From contig OZ253504.1 of assembly GCA_965262235.1 (NCBI GenBank), positions 1,178,001 to 1,242,000 of the forward strand: 64,000 bases of DNA, in the 5' to 3' direction. Made by a program: the position numbers and the translations under genes. Below, piece after piece: positions 6,646 to 14,026 of this stretch. The stretch's first letter is position 1. The number at the start of each line of letters is the position of its first letter. The notes under the pieces were generated by a model. The model was not told the origin of the DNA, ran no database searches, and saw only the letters and a program-made list of their open reading frames with translations. Source of the stretch: CATQGW01 sp965262235 (GTDB taxonomy: Bacteria > Chloroflexota > Dehalococcoidia > Bin125).

Positions 6646-8085
6646 TTGAAGAGTCTGCTGTCCCGAGCGACCTCGCTCCTTGTCGCCCTCGCGGTCGCCT
6701 CGCTGCTCATCGGCTGCACCGTCAACGCAGACGATCAAGCGGCCCCGAGCGACGACCCTCAACCCGCTGCCGCGGTCGAAACTGCGGCGCAACCGGCCGC
6801 GGTCGCCCCCGATCCTGAGCCCGCCACGGAAGCCCCCGCGGCGACGGAGAGCGAGCAGCAGGCCCAGACCACCCAGCCGGCCGACGTCGAGGGCGCCCCC
6901 GAGCCGCCCAGCCGGCCCGCTGCGGAAGTCCAGGTCCGCGCCAACACGCCGCGCAAGGACACGGCCCAGCCGGTGGCGTCTGCGGCACTCCAACGCGCGC
7001 TCGCCAAGTCCTTCTACACCTTCGGCGAATTCGCGACGCTCGACCTCCCGCCCAACCTGATCGTCGCCTGGGGCCTCGGCCCACCGCGCGGCGCGTACGT
7101 GATCAGCGCGAGCATCTGGACCGCCACGGCGCAGGGAGCCCGTGCGCTCTCCGACACCGAACTACTTTCCGGCGGCACGCTGCGCAGCGACGAAGCGATC
7201 CGCCTCGTCGAAGGCGCGACCGCCGACCGCGCCTGGCTCGAAGCGTTCGGTGTCACCGGCGCGCACGGCGTCAGCTACGACCTGTTGCTCTGGAACGGCC
7301 GACAACTCCTCCCCGTCGTCGGCCACTTCAGCTCCGCGCCCGGCAACGTCGTCGCCCCTGGCGCAGCCGCTGAACTGCGCGACCTCAACGGCGACGGCGA
7401 CCCCGAACTCGTGATCGACCGCACCGACGCCTACCTCTTCTTCTACACCTCGCAGATCTGGCACGCCGACGCCGCCGTCTTGCGACGCGACGGCGACGAA
7501 TTCCACGAAGTTGTGCTCAGCCTGCCTCCAGCGACCGTCGGCGACGAGGCGCTCGCCGGCGCCCGCTCATCGCTCGCATTCGCCGCCGCCGGCTGGTGGC
7601 CCTACGCGCTCGAGCACGCTGAGGCTGCGCTGAAGCTGGCGCCCGACAACGAACAGCTGGCCTGGAACCTGATCGTGATCCGCGAGCGCGCCGGCGCCGC
7701 GCTGCGCGAGGCCGAGCGCAACCCGATCCCCTGGCTCGGCCAACTGCTCGCCGGCGACTGGGGCCGAACCGTCGAGGAACTGCGCGCCTTCCCCCACCTG
7801 CGCTGGCTGGAGCTCGACTTCATCCTGCGCGACACCCCACTCGAGGGGCTCGAATCCTCCGTCGGCCTGCTCGTCGAGCAACGCAGCGCCGCCGCCCTCA
7901 GCGCCGCCGACCACCTGCCCGTCCAGCACGTCGCACCGGCCTACCTGATGCGTGGACTCGCGCGCTGGTGGCTCGGCGAGGGCATGCTGCCCGCCGCCAT
8001 CGAGTGGGTGGAAGCGATCCCCGGCTACTGGAGCGAGACCACCGTCTTCGATCTGCTCTTCGCCACTGGCTACCGCGGCGGCTGA
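6646..8085 (+). CDS. Secreted lipoprotein with FG-GAP/VCBS-like calcium loop
   Basis: 479-residue exported lipoprotein of unknown function. Residues 1-24 form a lipoprotein signal with lipobox LLIGC (Cys24). Residues 25-110 are a Pro/Ala/Glu-rich linker. A DxNGDGDPE calcium-type loop at about 246-254 resembles one FG-GAP/VCBS repeat. The C-terminal half is helical and TPR-like (YALEHAEAALKLAPDN). The TTG start is preceded by GGGAGG at 5 nt, and moving the start would break the signal peptide. It stands alone between the SDR pair and the ABM gene. Confidence 0.75.
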   Translation: MKSLLSRATSLLVALAVASLLIGCTVNADDQAAPSDDPQPAAAVETAAQPAAVAPDPEPATEAPAATESEQQAQTTQPADVEGAPEPPSRPAAEVQVRANTPRKDTAQPVASAALQRALAKSFYTFGEFATLDLPPNLIVAWGLGPPRGAYVISASIWTATAQGARALSDTELLSGGTLRSDEAIRLVEGATADRAWLEAFGVTGAHGVSYDLLLWNGRQLLPVVGHFSSAPGNVVAPGAAAELRDLNGDGDPELVIDRTDAYLFFYTSQIWHADAAVLRRDGDEFHEVVLSLPPATVGDEALAGARSSLAFAAAGWWPYALEHAEAALKLAPDNEQLAWNLIVIRERAGAALREAERNPIPWLGQLLAGDWGRTVEELRAFPHLRWLELDFILRDTPLEGLESSVGLLVEQRSAAALSAADHLPVQHVAPAYLMRGLARWWLGEGMLPAAIEWVEAIPGYWSETTVFDLLFATGYRGG

Positions 8086-8221
8086 GCCCCGCTACGCCCG
8101 CCAAGCTCAGCCCCTCAATCGCTATCATTCGCGCTGACCCCCGTGCGCCGGCGCGCTGCGGGCGTCTGCCACGTACACAGACGCGCCCCACCCGGCGCTG
8201 CACATCAGAAGGAGTGGTCAA

Positions 8222-8512
8222 ATGGCGATTGGACTGACTGTCGAGTTCACCATCGGCGAGGGCCAGGCCGAGGCGTTTGAAGCCTTCATGGCCGGCGCCA
8301 CCGGCACGGTCAAGGCCGAAGACTCCGGCTGCAACAACTACGACCTGTTCCGCAGCGTTGATGACGACACCCGCTACATCCTCTTCGAGAACTGGGCCAC
8401 CGAGGCAGACCTCACGGCGCACGGCGCCTCCACGGCGATGGCTGGGATGGCCGGCATCCGCGAGTTCACCACCGGGCGGCCCGTCCTCCACCGCTACGAC
8501 GTCCCCGACTAG
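8222..8512 (+). CDS. Antibiotic-biosynthesis-monooxygenase (ABM) domain protein
   Basis: 96-residue dimeric alpha/beta-barrel type protein. The ABM pattern is a beta strand (GLTVEFTI), then NNYDLFRS, then RYILFENWATEADL, and a C-terminal HGAS...REFTTGRPVLHRY segment. Such proteins act as cofactor-free monooxygenases, haem-degrading or quinol-modifying enzymes; the substrate cannot be read here. AGAAGGAG lies 7 nt before the ATG. It is followed after 53 nt by a ThDP enzyme gene, with which it may be co-transcribed. The 136 nt upstream hold a possible TATCAT -10 at 8123 and nothing else. Confidence 0.8.
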   Translation: MAIGLTVEFTIGEGQAEAFEAFMAGATGTVKAEDSGCNNYDLFRSVDDDTRYILFENWATEADLTAHGASTAMAGMAGIREFTTGRPVLHRYDVPD

Positions 8513-8565
8513 GCACCTCACTTCTCACTTCACCTCACCCCACTTTCCCAGAAAGGGAACCACCG

Positions 8566-10209
8566 ATGCCAGACCAGATGGGAGCCGAGCTCCTCGCCCG
8601 ACAGATGGTGAATGAGGGGGTCGAGGACCTCTTCTACATCATGGGCGGACCGATCATTGAAGCCGCGGGCTTCGCCGCCGAACACGGCATCCGCACGATC
8701 GACTGCCGCCACGAGCAGGGCGCGGCGATGGCCGCCCACGGCTACGCCCGCGTCAAGCGCGTGCCCGGCGTCTGCATGGCCGCCTCCGGCCCAGCCACGA
8801 CCAACCTGCTGACCGGCATCGCCAACGCGTATCTCGACGGCGTGCCGATGGTCGCCCTCGGTGGCGCCGCGGCGTTCTCGTCGTTCGAGCGCGACGACTT
8901 CCAGGAGTACGACCAGCTCGCGATGGCTGCCCCGGTGACTCGCTGGTCCAGTCGCGTGACCCACTCCGCCCGAATGCCCGAGTTCTTCAACCTCGCCTAT
9001 CGCGAGGCCCAGGGACCCAAGCCGGGACCGACCTACCTCGACCTGCCCGGCGACACGCTCTACATCCAGTCCGACGACGAGACCGTCTGGTTTCCCAAAA
9101 CCGGACTGCGGAAGTCGCGTCCGAGCGCCGACCCGGATGAGGTCAAGGAAGCGATTGAGTTGCTCGCCAACGCCGAGCGGCCAATCGTGCTGACCGGCAC
9201 CGGCATCTTCTGGTCCGACGCGTCGGCCGAGCTGCGCGAGTTCGTCGAAACGACGCAGATTCCCTTCTACACGACGCCGCAGGGCCGTGGCGTGGTCCCC
9301 GAAGACCACGACCTCTGCTTCATCGCGGCTCGCTCGAAAGCGTTCCGCGAGGCCGACGTAGCGCTCGTCGTGGGCACACGACTCAACTTCGTCATTGGCT
9401 CCGGCCTGCCGCCGCGCTGGGCGCCCGACCTCAAGGTCATCCACGTTGACACCGACCCGACCGAGATCGGTCACAACAAGGAAGCGACTGTGGGCATGGT
9501 CGCCGACGCCAAGCGCGCCCTGGTTGCTCTGACAGCCGCGGCTCGCGAGGCGAACCTCGCTCCACCGACCGACTGGATCGCCGAGCTACGCGAATCGGAC
9601 GACAACCGCCGTCAGCAATCGCTCGAGTTTGCGCACTCGTCGACCGTCCCGATTCACCCGCTGCGCCTGGCCGACGAGGTCGTCCAGCGCATGGACCGCG
9701 ACGCAGTCGTCTGTGTCGACGGCAATGCCACGCTGGCCTTCGCACGGCAGTACATCCCGTCCTACACCGAGGGCGGCCGTCTCAACCCGGGACCCAACGG
9801 CTGCATGGGCGTCGGCCTGCCATTCGTCCTCGGCGCCAAGGCCGCCGCTCCCGAGCGCCAGGTGATTGGCTTCGTCGGCGACGGTTCGTTCCTGATGAAC
9901 GTGCAGGAGATCGACACGATGGTGCGGCACAACCTGCCGGCCACGATCGTGATCTCGAACAACGCCGGCTGGACCGCTGGCTCGAACGAGACGCCGGGCC
10001 GACCGCTCGGTTACGGCCAGCGCTACGAGGACGTCGCGATCGCGCTCGGCGGACACGGCGAGCACGTGACCAAGCCGGAAGAGATTGGACCCGCGATCGA
10101 GCGCGCGATGGCTTCAGGCAAGCCCGCAGTCGTCAACGTCGAGGTCGAGCAGCACGCGATGCCGGGCCAGGCCCGATTCGGCGGCTACTCCGCCACGCTG
10201 AGCCGTTAA
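8566..10209 (+). CDS. Thiamine-diphosphate-dependent enzyme, acetolactate synthase large-subunit-like
   Basis: 547-residue ThDP enzyme with the three-domain layout of the acetolactate synthase, oxalyl-CoA decarboxylase and 2-hydroxyacyl-CoA lyase superfamily. The cofactor-activating Glu is Glu50 (CRHEQGAA). The ThDP motif GDGS at 438-441 is followed by Asn465-Asn466. No acetolactate synthase small-subunit gene lies nearby, and neighbours are a monooxygenase-like and an F420/flavin-type gene. A catabolic lyase or decarboxylase is thus more likely than branched-chain amino-acid synthesis (inference). Confidence 0.88.
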   Translation: MPDQMGAELLARQMVNEGVEDLFYIMGGPIIEAAGFAAEHGIRTIDCRHEQGAAMAAHGYARVKRVPGVCMAASGPATTNLLTGIANAYLDGVPMVALGGAAAFSSFERDDFQEYDQLAMAAPVTRWSSRVTHSARMPEFFNLAYREAQGPKPGPTYLDLPGDTLYIQSDDETVWFPKTGLRKSRPSADPDEVKEAIELLANAERPIVLTGTGIFWSDASAELREFVETTQIPFYTTPQGRGVVPEDHDLCFIAARSKAFREADVALVVGTRLNFVIGSGLPPRWAPDLKVIHVDTDPTEIGHNKEATVGMVADAKRALVALTAAAREANLAPPTDWIAELRESDDNRRQQSLEFAHSSTVPIHPLRLADEVVQRMDRDAVVCVDGNATLAFARQYIPSYTEGGRLNPGPNGCMGVGLPFVLGAKAAAPERQVIGFVGDGSFLMNVQEIDTMVRHNLPATIVISNNAGWTAGSNETPGRPLGYGQRYEDVAIALGGHGEHVTKPEEIGPAIERAMASGKPAVVNVEVEQHAMPGQARFGGYSATLSR

Positions 10210-10212
10210 CCG

Positions 10213-11052
10213 ATGGCCGCCGTACCCTCGCAGCTCGCCGACCTCGTCGGCGCGCCGCACTTCGCCCATCTCGTCACCGTCAACCGCGACGGCTCCCCGC
10301 AGTCGTCGCCCATCTGGATCCGGCCCGACCGAGTCGCCGACGACGGCTCGGTCGAGTCGATCTTCTTCGTCACCGGAGTCGGCTACCGCAAGGCGCTCAA
10401 CATGCGCCGTGAGCCGCGCGTCGCGATCTCGATTCACGACGCCGCCAACCCCTATCGCACGCTCGAAATCCTCGGCACGGCCTCGATGGAGCAGCGCAGC
10501 TCCTACGACGAACTCGACGCCATCTCCAACCAGTACCTCGGGACCGACTACCCCTACAAGGGCGACGACCCGTCCGGTTGGCTGGTGACGGTCGAGGTCG
10601 AGCGCAGCTCAACCTTCAGCGACATCGAGATCCCGGAGATGGTCGAGACGCCGCCGAAGGGCTCCGACCTGCTCAGCCCGCCGCACTTCGCTCACATCGC
10701 CACAGTCAGCTCGACCGGTCAGCCCCGCTCCTCGGTCGTCTGGCATCGCCGCATCGCTGGCGGTGGCGAGAACGACATCGAGTTCTGGACCTTCCCGACC
10801 ACGCTCAAGGTGCTGCACCTGCGGCGCAATCCAGCGATCGCGGTCAGCATCCACGACGAAGCCGACCCCTATCGCTACACGGAGGTGCGCGGAACCGCGA
10901 CGCTGACGCCGGACACAGGGCCGCAGATGCTCGACGAGCTGACGCCGCTGTACTGGCAGGCGGATCGATATCCGGAGTCGGAACAGTATCCGATCGACAA
11001 CGACACGGAGGGTGTGATCGTCCGCGTCGCGGCCACCCACCGCGTCGGCTAG
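10213..11052 (+). CDS. Tandem PPOX/F420-type split-barrel flavin protein (two fused domains)
   Basis: 279-residue protein made of two consecutive pyridoxamine-5'-phosphate-oxidase-like split barrels. PHFAHLVTVNRDGSP near residue 15 is echoed by PHFAHIATVSSTGQP near residue 157. AISIHDAANPYRTLE is echoed by AVSIHDEADPYRYTE. Relatives bind FMN, F420 or haem as dimers; here the dimer is apparently fused. It starts 3 nt after the ThDP enzyme stop, so the two are probably co-transcribed. With CofE in the window, F420 is a plausible cofactor, but no residue here proves it. Confidence 0.8.
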   Translation: MAAVPSQLADLVGAPHFAHLVTVNRDGSPQSSPIWIRPDRVADDGSVESIFFVTGVGYRKALNMRREPRVAISIHDAANPYRTLEILGTASMEQRSSYDELDAISNQYLGTDYPYKGDDPSGWLVTVEVERSSTFSDIEIPEMVETPPKGSDLLSPPHFAHIATVSSTGQPRSSVVWHRRIAGGGENDIEFWTFPTTLKVLHLRRNPAIAVSIHDEADPYRYTEVRGTATLTPDTGPQMLDELTPLYWQADRYPESEQYPIDNDTEGVIVRVAATHRVG

Positions 11053-11056
11053 CGCG

Positions 11057-11554
11057 TCAGGGCGACGGCACAGCTTCCGTCAACGCGCCAGCCGGCGGGT
11101 GATATCCCAAGCTGAAATCGAACCGCCGCAGCACGTCACGCCCCAGCATGCTCGGCGTCACCCAGTTGCCGTGCCAACCCGGCACGGCAGGCTTCGGCTC
11201 GGCGATCCCCACGGCGGTGGCCATCACCAGATCTTCGCCGCCGTCGTCCTGAAACACCAAGTCGACTGTCCGCACGATCGCGCCGGCCTCGCCGACGCCG
11301 ACCATCTCGATCCTCAGTGACGGATCCTGGAAATCGAGCTCGAAGTATTGCCAGCCGAGCGCTGCAAACGCCGCCGACGGGCTGAGCAACGTCATGTCGG
11401 AACCAGTATCGACCAGAAATTCCACGCTGGTCTCGAGCCCGTCGACCAGGACACCCGCGTAGACATAGGGCGCAGGCGTTGAGCGAATCAGTGGATGCGG
11501 TGACGCGCCATGCTCAACCAGGAAACATGGAATCCGGCGGCCTAGTGACGCCAC
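11057..11554 (-). CDS. Retropepsin-like aspartyl protease domain protein
   Basis: 165-residue protein with a retroviral-type aspartyl protease fold. The catalytic triad lies in FLVDTGSDMTLL (Asp49-Thr50-Gly51), followed by a flap region and the SMLGRDVLRRFDFSLGY segment typical of these families. One copy of the motif means it would work as a dimer. The GTG start overlaps the upstream small gene by 13 nt, which suggests coupled translation. Substrate unknown. Its end lies 4 nt from the end of the convergent PPOX gene. Confidence 0.8.
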   Translation of the reverse strand: MASLGRRIPCFLVEHGASPHPLIRSTPAPYVYAGVLVDGLETSVEFLVDTGSDMTLLSPSAAFAALGWQYFELDFQDPSLRIEMVGVGEAGAIVRTVDLVFQDDGGEDLVMATAVGIAEPKPAVPGWHGNWVTPSMLGRDVLRRFDFSLGYHPPAGALTEAVPSP

Positions 11555-11835
11555 GCGAACGGCTTCCGGAACTGGATGATGGAGCCGTCGCGCGTCACAT
11601 CGCCGACAATCCCATCACGGAGCTCATGAAGCTTCGCGAGATCGGCAGAGGCCAACACCTCTCCCCCGCTGTGAATCAGCAGAAACTGCCTCGGGTAGCG
11701 CGCGTCAAGCTCATCCGCGTGTTCCAGGTAGTGGGCAAGGTTCCGGTCGTGCTCCGCCCGAATCGCACGGCGCGGCTCTTGCTCGGACTCCGACGCGGCT
11801 TGGGGCTGCACCGTCACCGTCGTCGTTTCGCTCAT
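11542..11835 (-). CDS. Small DUF5678-like protein paired with the aspartyl protease
   Basis: 97-residue soluble protein. The core (RYPRQFLLIHSGGEVLASAD, then LAKLHELRDG) resembles the short DUF5678 fold often encoded beside retropepsin-like proteins. The N-terminal 30 residues are charged and probably disordered. It overlaps the aspartyl protease gene by 13 nt. Role unknown; a partner or substrate of the protease is a reasonable guess. A GGGGG tract lies 6 nt before the ATG. Confidence 0.6.
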   Translation of the reverse strand: MSETTTVTVQPQAASESEQEPRRAIRAEHDRNLAHYLEHADELDARYPRQFLLIHSGGEVLASADLAKLHELRDGIVGDVTRDGSIIQFRKPFAWRH

Positions 11836-11881
11836 CTCGCACCCCCGTCTTCTGCAATGGTACCCAATTTCCGTTCCACTG

Positions 11882-12307
11882 TCAGCCCCCCGGCGACGGA
11901 TCCGCCACGTGCTCGTGGAAGCTCCACCGATATCCCTCGGGGTCGCGTGCGACGTAGCGGCGGTCGCCGTACGGCATCAGCGTCCGCTCCTGCACCAGCT
12001 CCGCGCCCGCTGCGATCGCTCGCTCGTAGTGCGCGTTGACATCCGCCACGTAGATGGTCACGTGGGCGTGGAAGCCGCCCAGCTTCTCAGGCGTCGAGAG
12101 GTCGGCGTCCGCATACGCGCCCGCCAGCATCAGCGTCTCCCCGTACATGTGTAGCTCCGCGTGGTCGACATCCCCGTCCTCACTCTCGAGCACGAGCCCC
12201 CGCTCGAACCCGAACGCCGCGCACAGGAACGCGATCGCGCCATGCGCGTCGTCGTAGTGCAGACAGGGAATGATGTGCTGATTGCCGGCGGGCGGATTCA
12301 ACGGCAT
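11882..12307 (-). CDS. VOC (glyoxalase/bleomycin-resistance) family protein, copy 1
   Basis: 141-residue VOC-fold protein of the PhnB-like type: IIPCLHYDDA at the start, AIAFLCAAFGFE, DHAELHMYGETLML, HVTIYVADVNAHYERA and DPEGYRWSFHEHV. It is last in transcription order of four adjacent paralogues on the minus strand, 16 nt after the previous one. Members may bind metal and isomerise, split or sequester small molecules; the substrate is not readable. Confidence 0.85.
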   Translation of the reverse strand: MPLNPPAGNQHIIPCLHYDDAHGAIAFLCAAFGFERGLVLESEDGDVDHAELHMYGETLMLAGAYADADLSTPEKLGGFHAHVTIYVADVNAHYERAIAAGAELVQERTLMPYGDRRYVARDPEGYRWSFHEHVADPSPGG

Positions 12308-12322
12308 TCTGATCCGCCCCCG

Positions 12323-12775
12323 TTACTCCGACGAATCGATCGCGGCTTGCATGTCAGCTGCCGATACCTCACTCAGTCGCTGGTGGAACCACCAGTGACC
12401 GCCCTCAGGATCGGCGGCGCGGTAGACGCGGTCGCCGTAGAACTGATCCTCCGGTTCCTGCAGGATCCTGGCCCCCTCGGATTGGGCGCGTGCGAAATGG
12501 GCGTCGACATCTTCGACGTAGACCATCATGCTCGCGTGCAGGTGCGGCAAGCTCGCCGGACCGCCAAGTCCGCCCTCGGGATACGCAGAGGCCAGGGTGA
12601 TCTCGGCGCCGTCCATGGTCAGCGAAGCATGACCAACGCTGCCATCGGGCATGTCCAACCGAAATTGCTGCTCGAACCCGAAGGCCCGACAGAGAAACTC
12701 GATCGTTGCCGGCGCGTCGTCGTACGACAGCGCCGGCACGATCCGCTGGGTGATCTCCGGACTTCCGTCGGTCAC
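12323..12775 (-). CDS. VOC family protein, copy 2
   Basis: 150-residue PhnB-like VOC protein with RIVPALSYDDAPATIEFLC, HASLTMDGAEITLASAY, VYVEDVDAHFARA and DPEGGHWWFHQRL. The start is GTG with AAGGAG 6 nt upstream. It ends with a helical SEVSAADMQAA tail, matched by the DVSPEEMMAA and DVSPEQMTAA tails of copies 3 and 4. The shared tail marks these three as closest relatives. Confidence 0.85.
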   Translation of the reverse strand: MTDGSPEITQRIVPALSYDDAPATIEFLCRAFGFEQQFRLDMPDGSVGHASLTMDGAEITLASAYPEGGLGGPASLPHLHASMMVYVEDVDAHFARAQSEGARILQEPEDQFYGDRVYRAADPEGGHWWFHQRLSEVSAADMQAAIDSSE

Positions 12776-12785
12776 TGGCTACTCC

Positions 12786-13241
12786 TTACTCGCCCATCTG
12801 CTCCATCGCCGCCATCATCTCCTCCGGCGACACATCGCGGACGTGCTGCGTGAACACCCACAGGTGGCCCTCAGGATCGGTCGCGCGGTAGACGCGATCG
12901 CCGTAGAACTGGTCCTCCGGCTCCTGCGTGATCGTCGCACCCGCCGCCTTCGCCTGCACGCAGTGCGCGTCCACATCGTCGACGTAGACCATCACCTGCC
13001 CGTGCAGCGCCGGCAGGTTCAGTGGGCTGGCCTGGCCCATCTCCTCGAACACCGACGCCAGCATCATCACGTTGTCCCCGAGGTGCAGCTCGGCGTGCCC
13101 CAGCACTCCGTCGCCCATCGGAATCTGCAGTCCCGCGCTGAAGCCGAACGCCGCGCAGAGAAACTCGACCGCCGCCGGCGCGTCCGCGTACGTCAGATAC
13201 GGGATGATCCGCTGGGTGCCCTCAGGTGGATTCTGAACCAT
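12786..13241 (-). CDS. VOC family protein, copy 3
   Basis: 151-residue PhnB-like VOC protein with RIIPYLTYADAPAAVEFLC, HAELHLGDNVMML, VYVDDVDAHCVQA and DPEGHLWVFTQHV. Its N-terminus MVQNPPEG matches copy 4 (MVQNPPPN), which helps fix both starts. AGGAG precedes the ATG by 6 nt. Middle of the tandem array; the intergenic gap is 10 nt to copy 2. Confidence 0.86.
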   Translation of the reverse strand: MVQNPPEGTQRIIPYLTYADAPAAVEFLCAAFGFSAGLQIPMGDGVLGHAELHLGDNVMMLASVFEEMGQASPLNLPALHGQVMVYVDDVDAHCVQAKAAGATITQEPEDQFYGDRVYRATDPEGHLWVFTQHVRDVSPEEMMAAMEQMGE

Positions 13242-13280
13242 GATTTGCTCCTGCCCCGCTCTTCGTGTGCTATTCGTGTC

Positions 13281-13742
13281 TTAGCTTTGCGCAGCGAGTT
13301 GCTCGCCGGCCGCCGTCATCTGCTCGGGGCTCACGTCGCGGACGTGCTGCTGGAACATCCAGCGCTGACCCTCCGGGTCCATCGCGCGGTAGATCCGGTC
13401 GCCCCAGAACATATCCGTCGGTGGCTCCATGATCTCCGCCCCTGCCGCCGCCGCCCGCTCATGGTGCGCGTCGATGTCGTCCACGTAGACGGTCACCATC
13501 GAGTGCAGGTGCGCCAACCCCTGCGGGCCGCCGAGGCCTGATTCCTCGAACGCGGAGGCCAGCATCAGCGTGTCGCCGTGCAGCAGCAGCTCCGCGTGGC
13601 CGAGCCGGCCATCGGGCATCTCCATCCTCATCGCCTCCTCGAAGCCGAAGGCGGCGCAGAGGAACTCGATCGCGGCCGGTGCGTCCTGATAGCAGAGGTT
13701 CGGCACGATGCGCTGAACGTTGGGCGGTGGATTCTGGACCAT
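13281..13742 (-). CDS. VOC family protein, copy 4
   Basis: 153-residue PhnB-like VOC protein, first of the array in transcription order. It carries RIVPNLCYQDAPAAIEFLC, HAELLLHGDTLML, VYVDDIDAHHERA and DPEGQRWMFQQHV. The start was set at the ATG giving MVQNPP, as in copy 3. The frame is open to another ATG at 13859, which would add 39 residues containing CGECVARYGE; that extension is not shared by the paralogues. A TAGACT box at 13787-13792 would place a transcription start inside the extension, supporting the short form. Confidence 0.82.
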   Translation of the reverse strand: MVQNPPPNVQRIVPNLCYQDAPAAIEFLCAAFGFEEAMRMEMPDGRLGHAELLLHGDTLMLASAFEESGLGGPQGLAHLHSMVTVYVDDIDAHHERAAAAGAEIMEPPTDMFWGDRIYRAMDPEGQRWMFQQHVRDVSPEQMTAAGEQLAAQS

Positions 13743-13786
13743 GCGTTGAGCTCGCTTCCCGACTCCCATGTTCAGATTTCGAACGA

Positions 13787-13792
13787 AGTCTA
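13787..13792 (-). promoter_or_regulatory. TAGACT -10-like element before the VOC array
   Basis: TAGACT on the minus strand lies 44 nt before the chosen ATG of VOC copy 4. The remaining sequence between here and the amidase gene (to 14026) shows no gene. Confidence 0.4.
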
Positions 13793-14026
13793 GGAGGATG
13801 GCACGAACCTCGCCGTAGCGCGCGACACATTCGCCGCACACAGGTTCGATTGTGCTCATCGCCCAGGGGACCTGCGGTGAGCGTACCCAGACCGCCGGCT
13901 GGCCGCCGCAGCGAGCCCGCCCTCCCTACATCCCTGACCAAACCCGACCGCCCCTGACCACCCTCACCAGATACGGACCGCGCCGCACCGCGCACGCGAA
14001 AACAGATCCGGCTGAACAGCCAGCCA

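Noticed and set aside
8566..10209. Calling the ThDP enzyme ilvB (acetolactate synthase)
   Set aside because: No small subunit or other branched-chain amino-acid genes are nearby, and related lyases and decarboxylases share the same motifs.
13743..13859. N-terminal extension of VOC copy 4 with CGEC motif
   Set aside because: Not shared by the three paralogues and would lie upstream of the likely transcription start given by TAGACT at 13787-13792.
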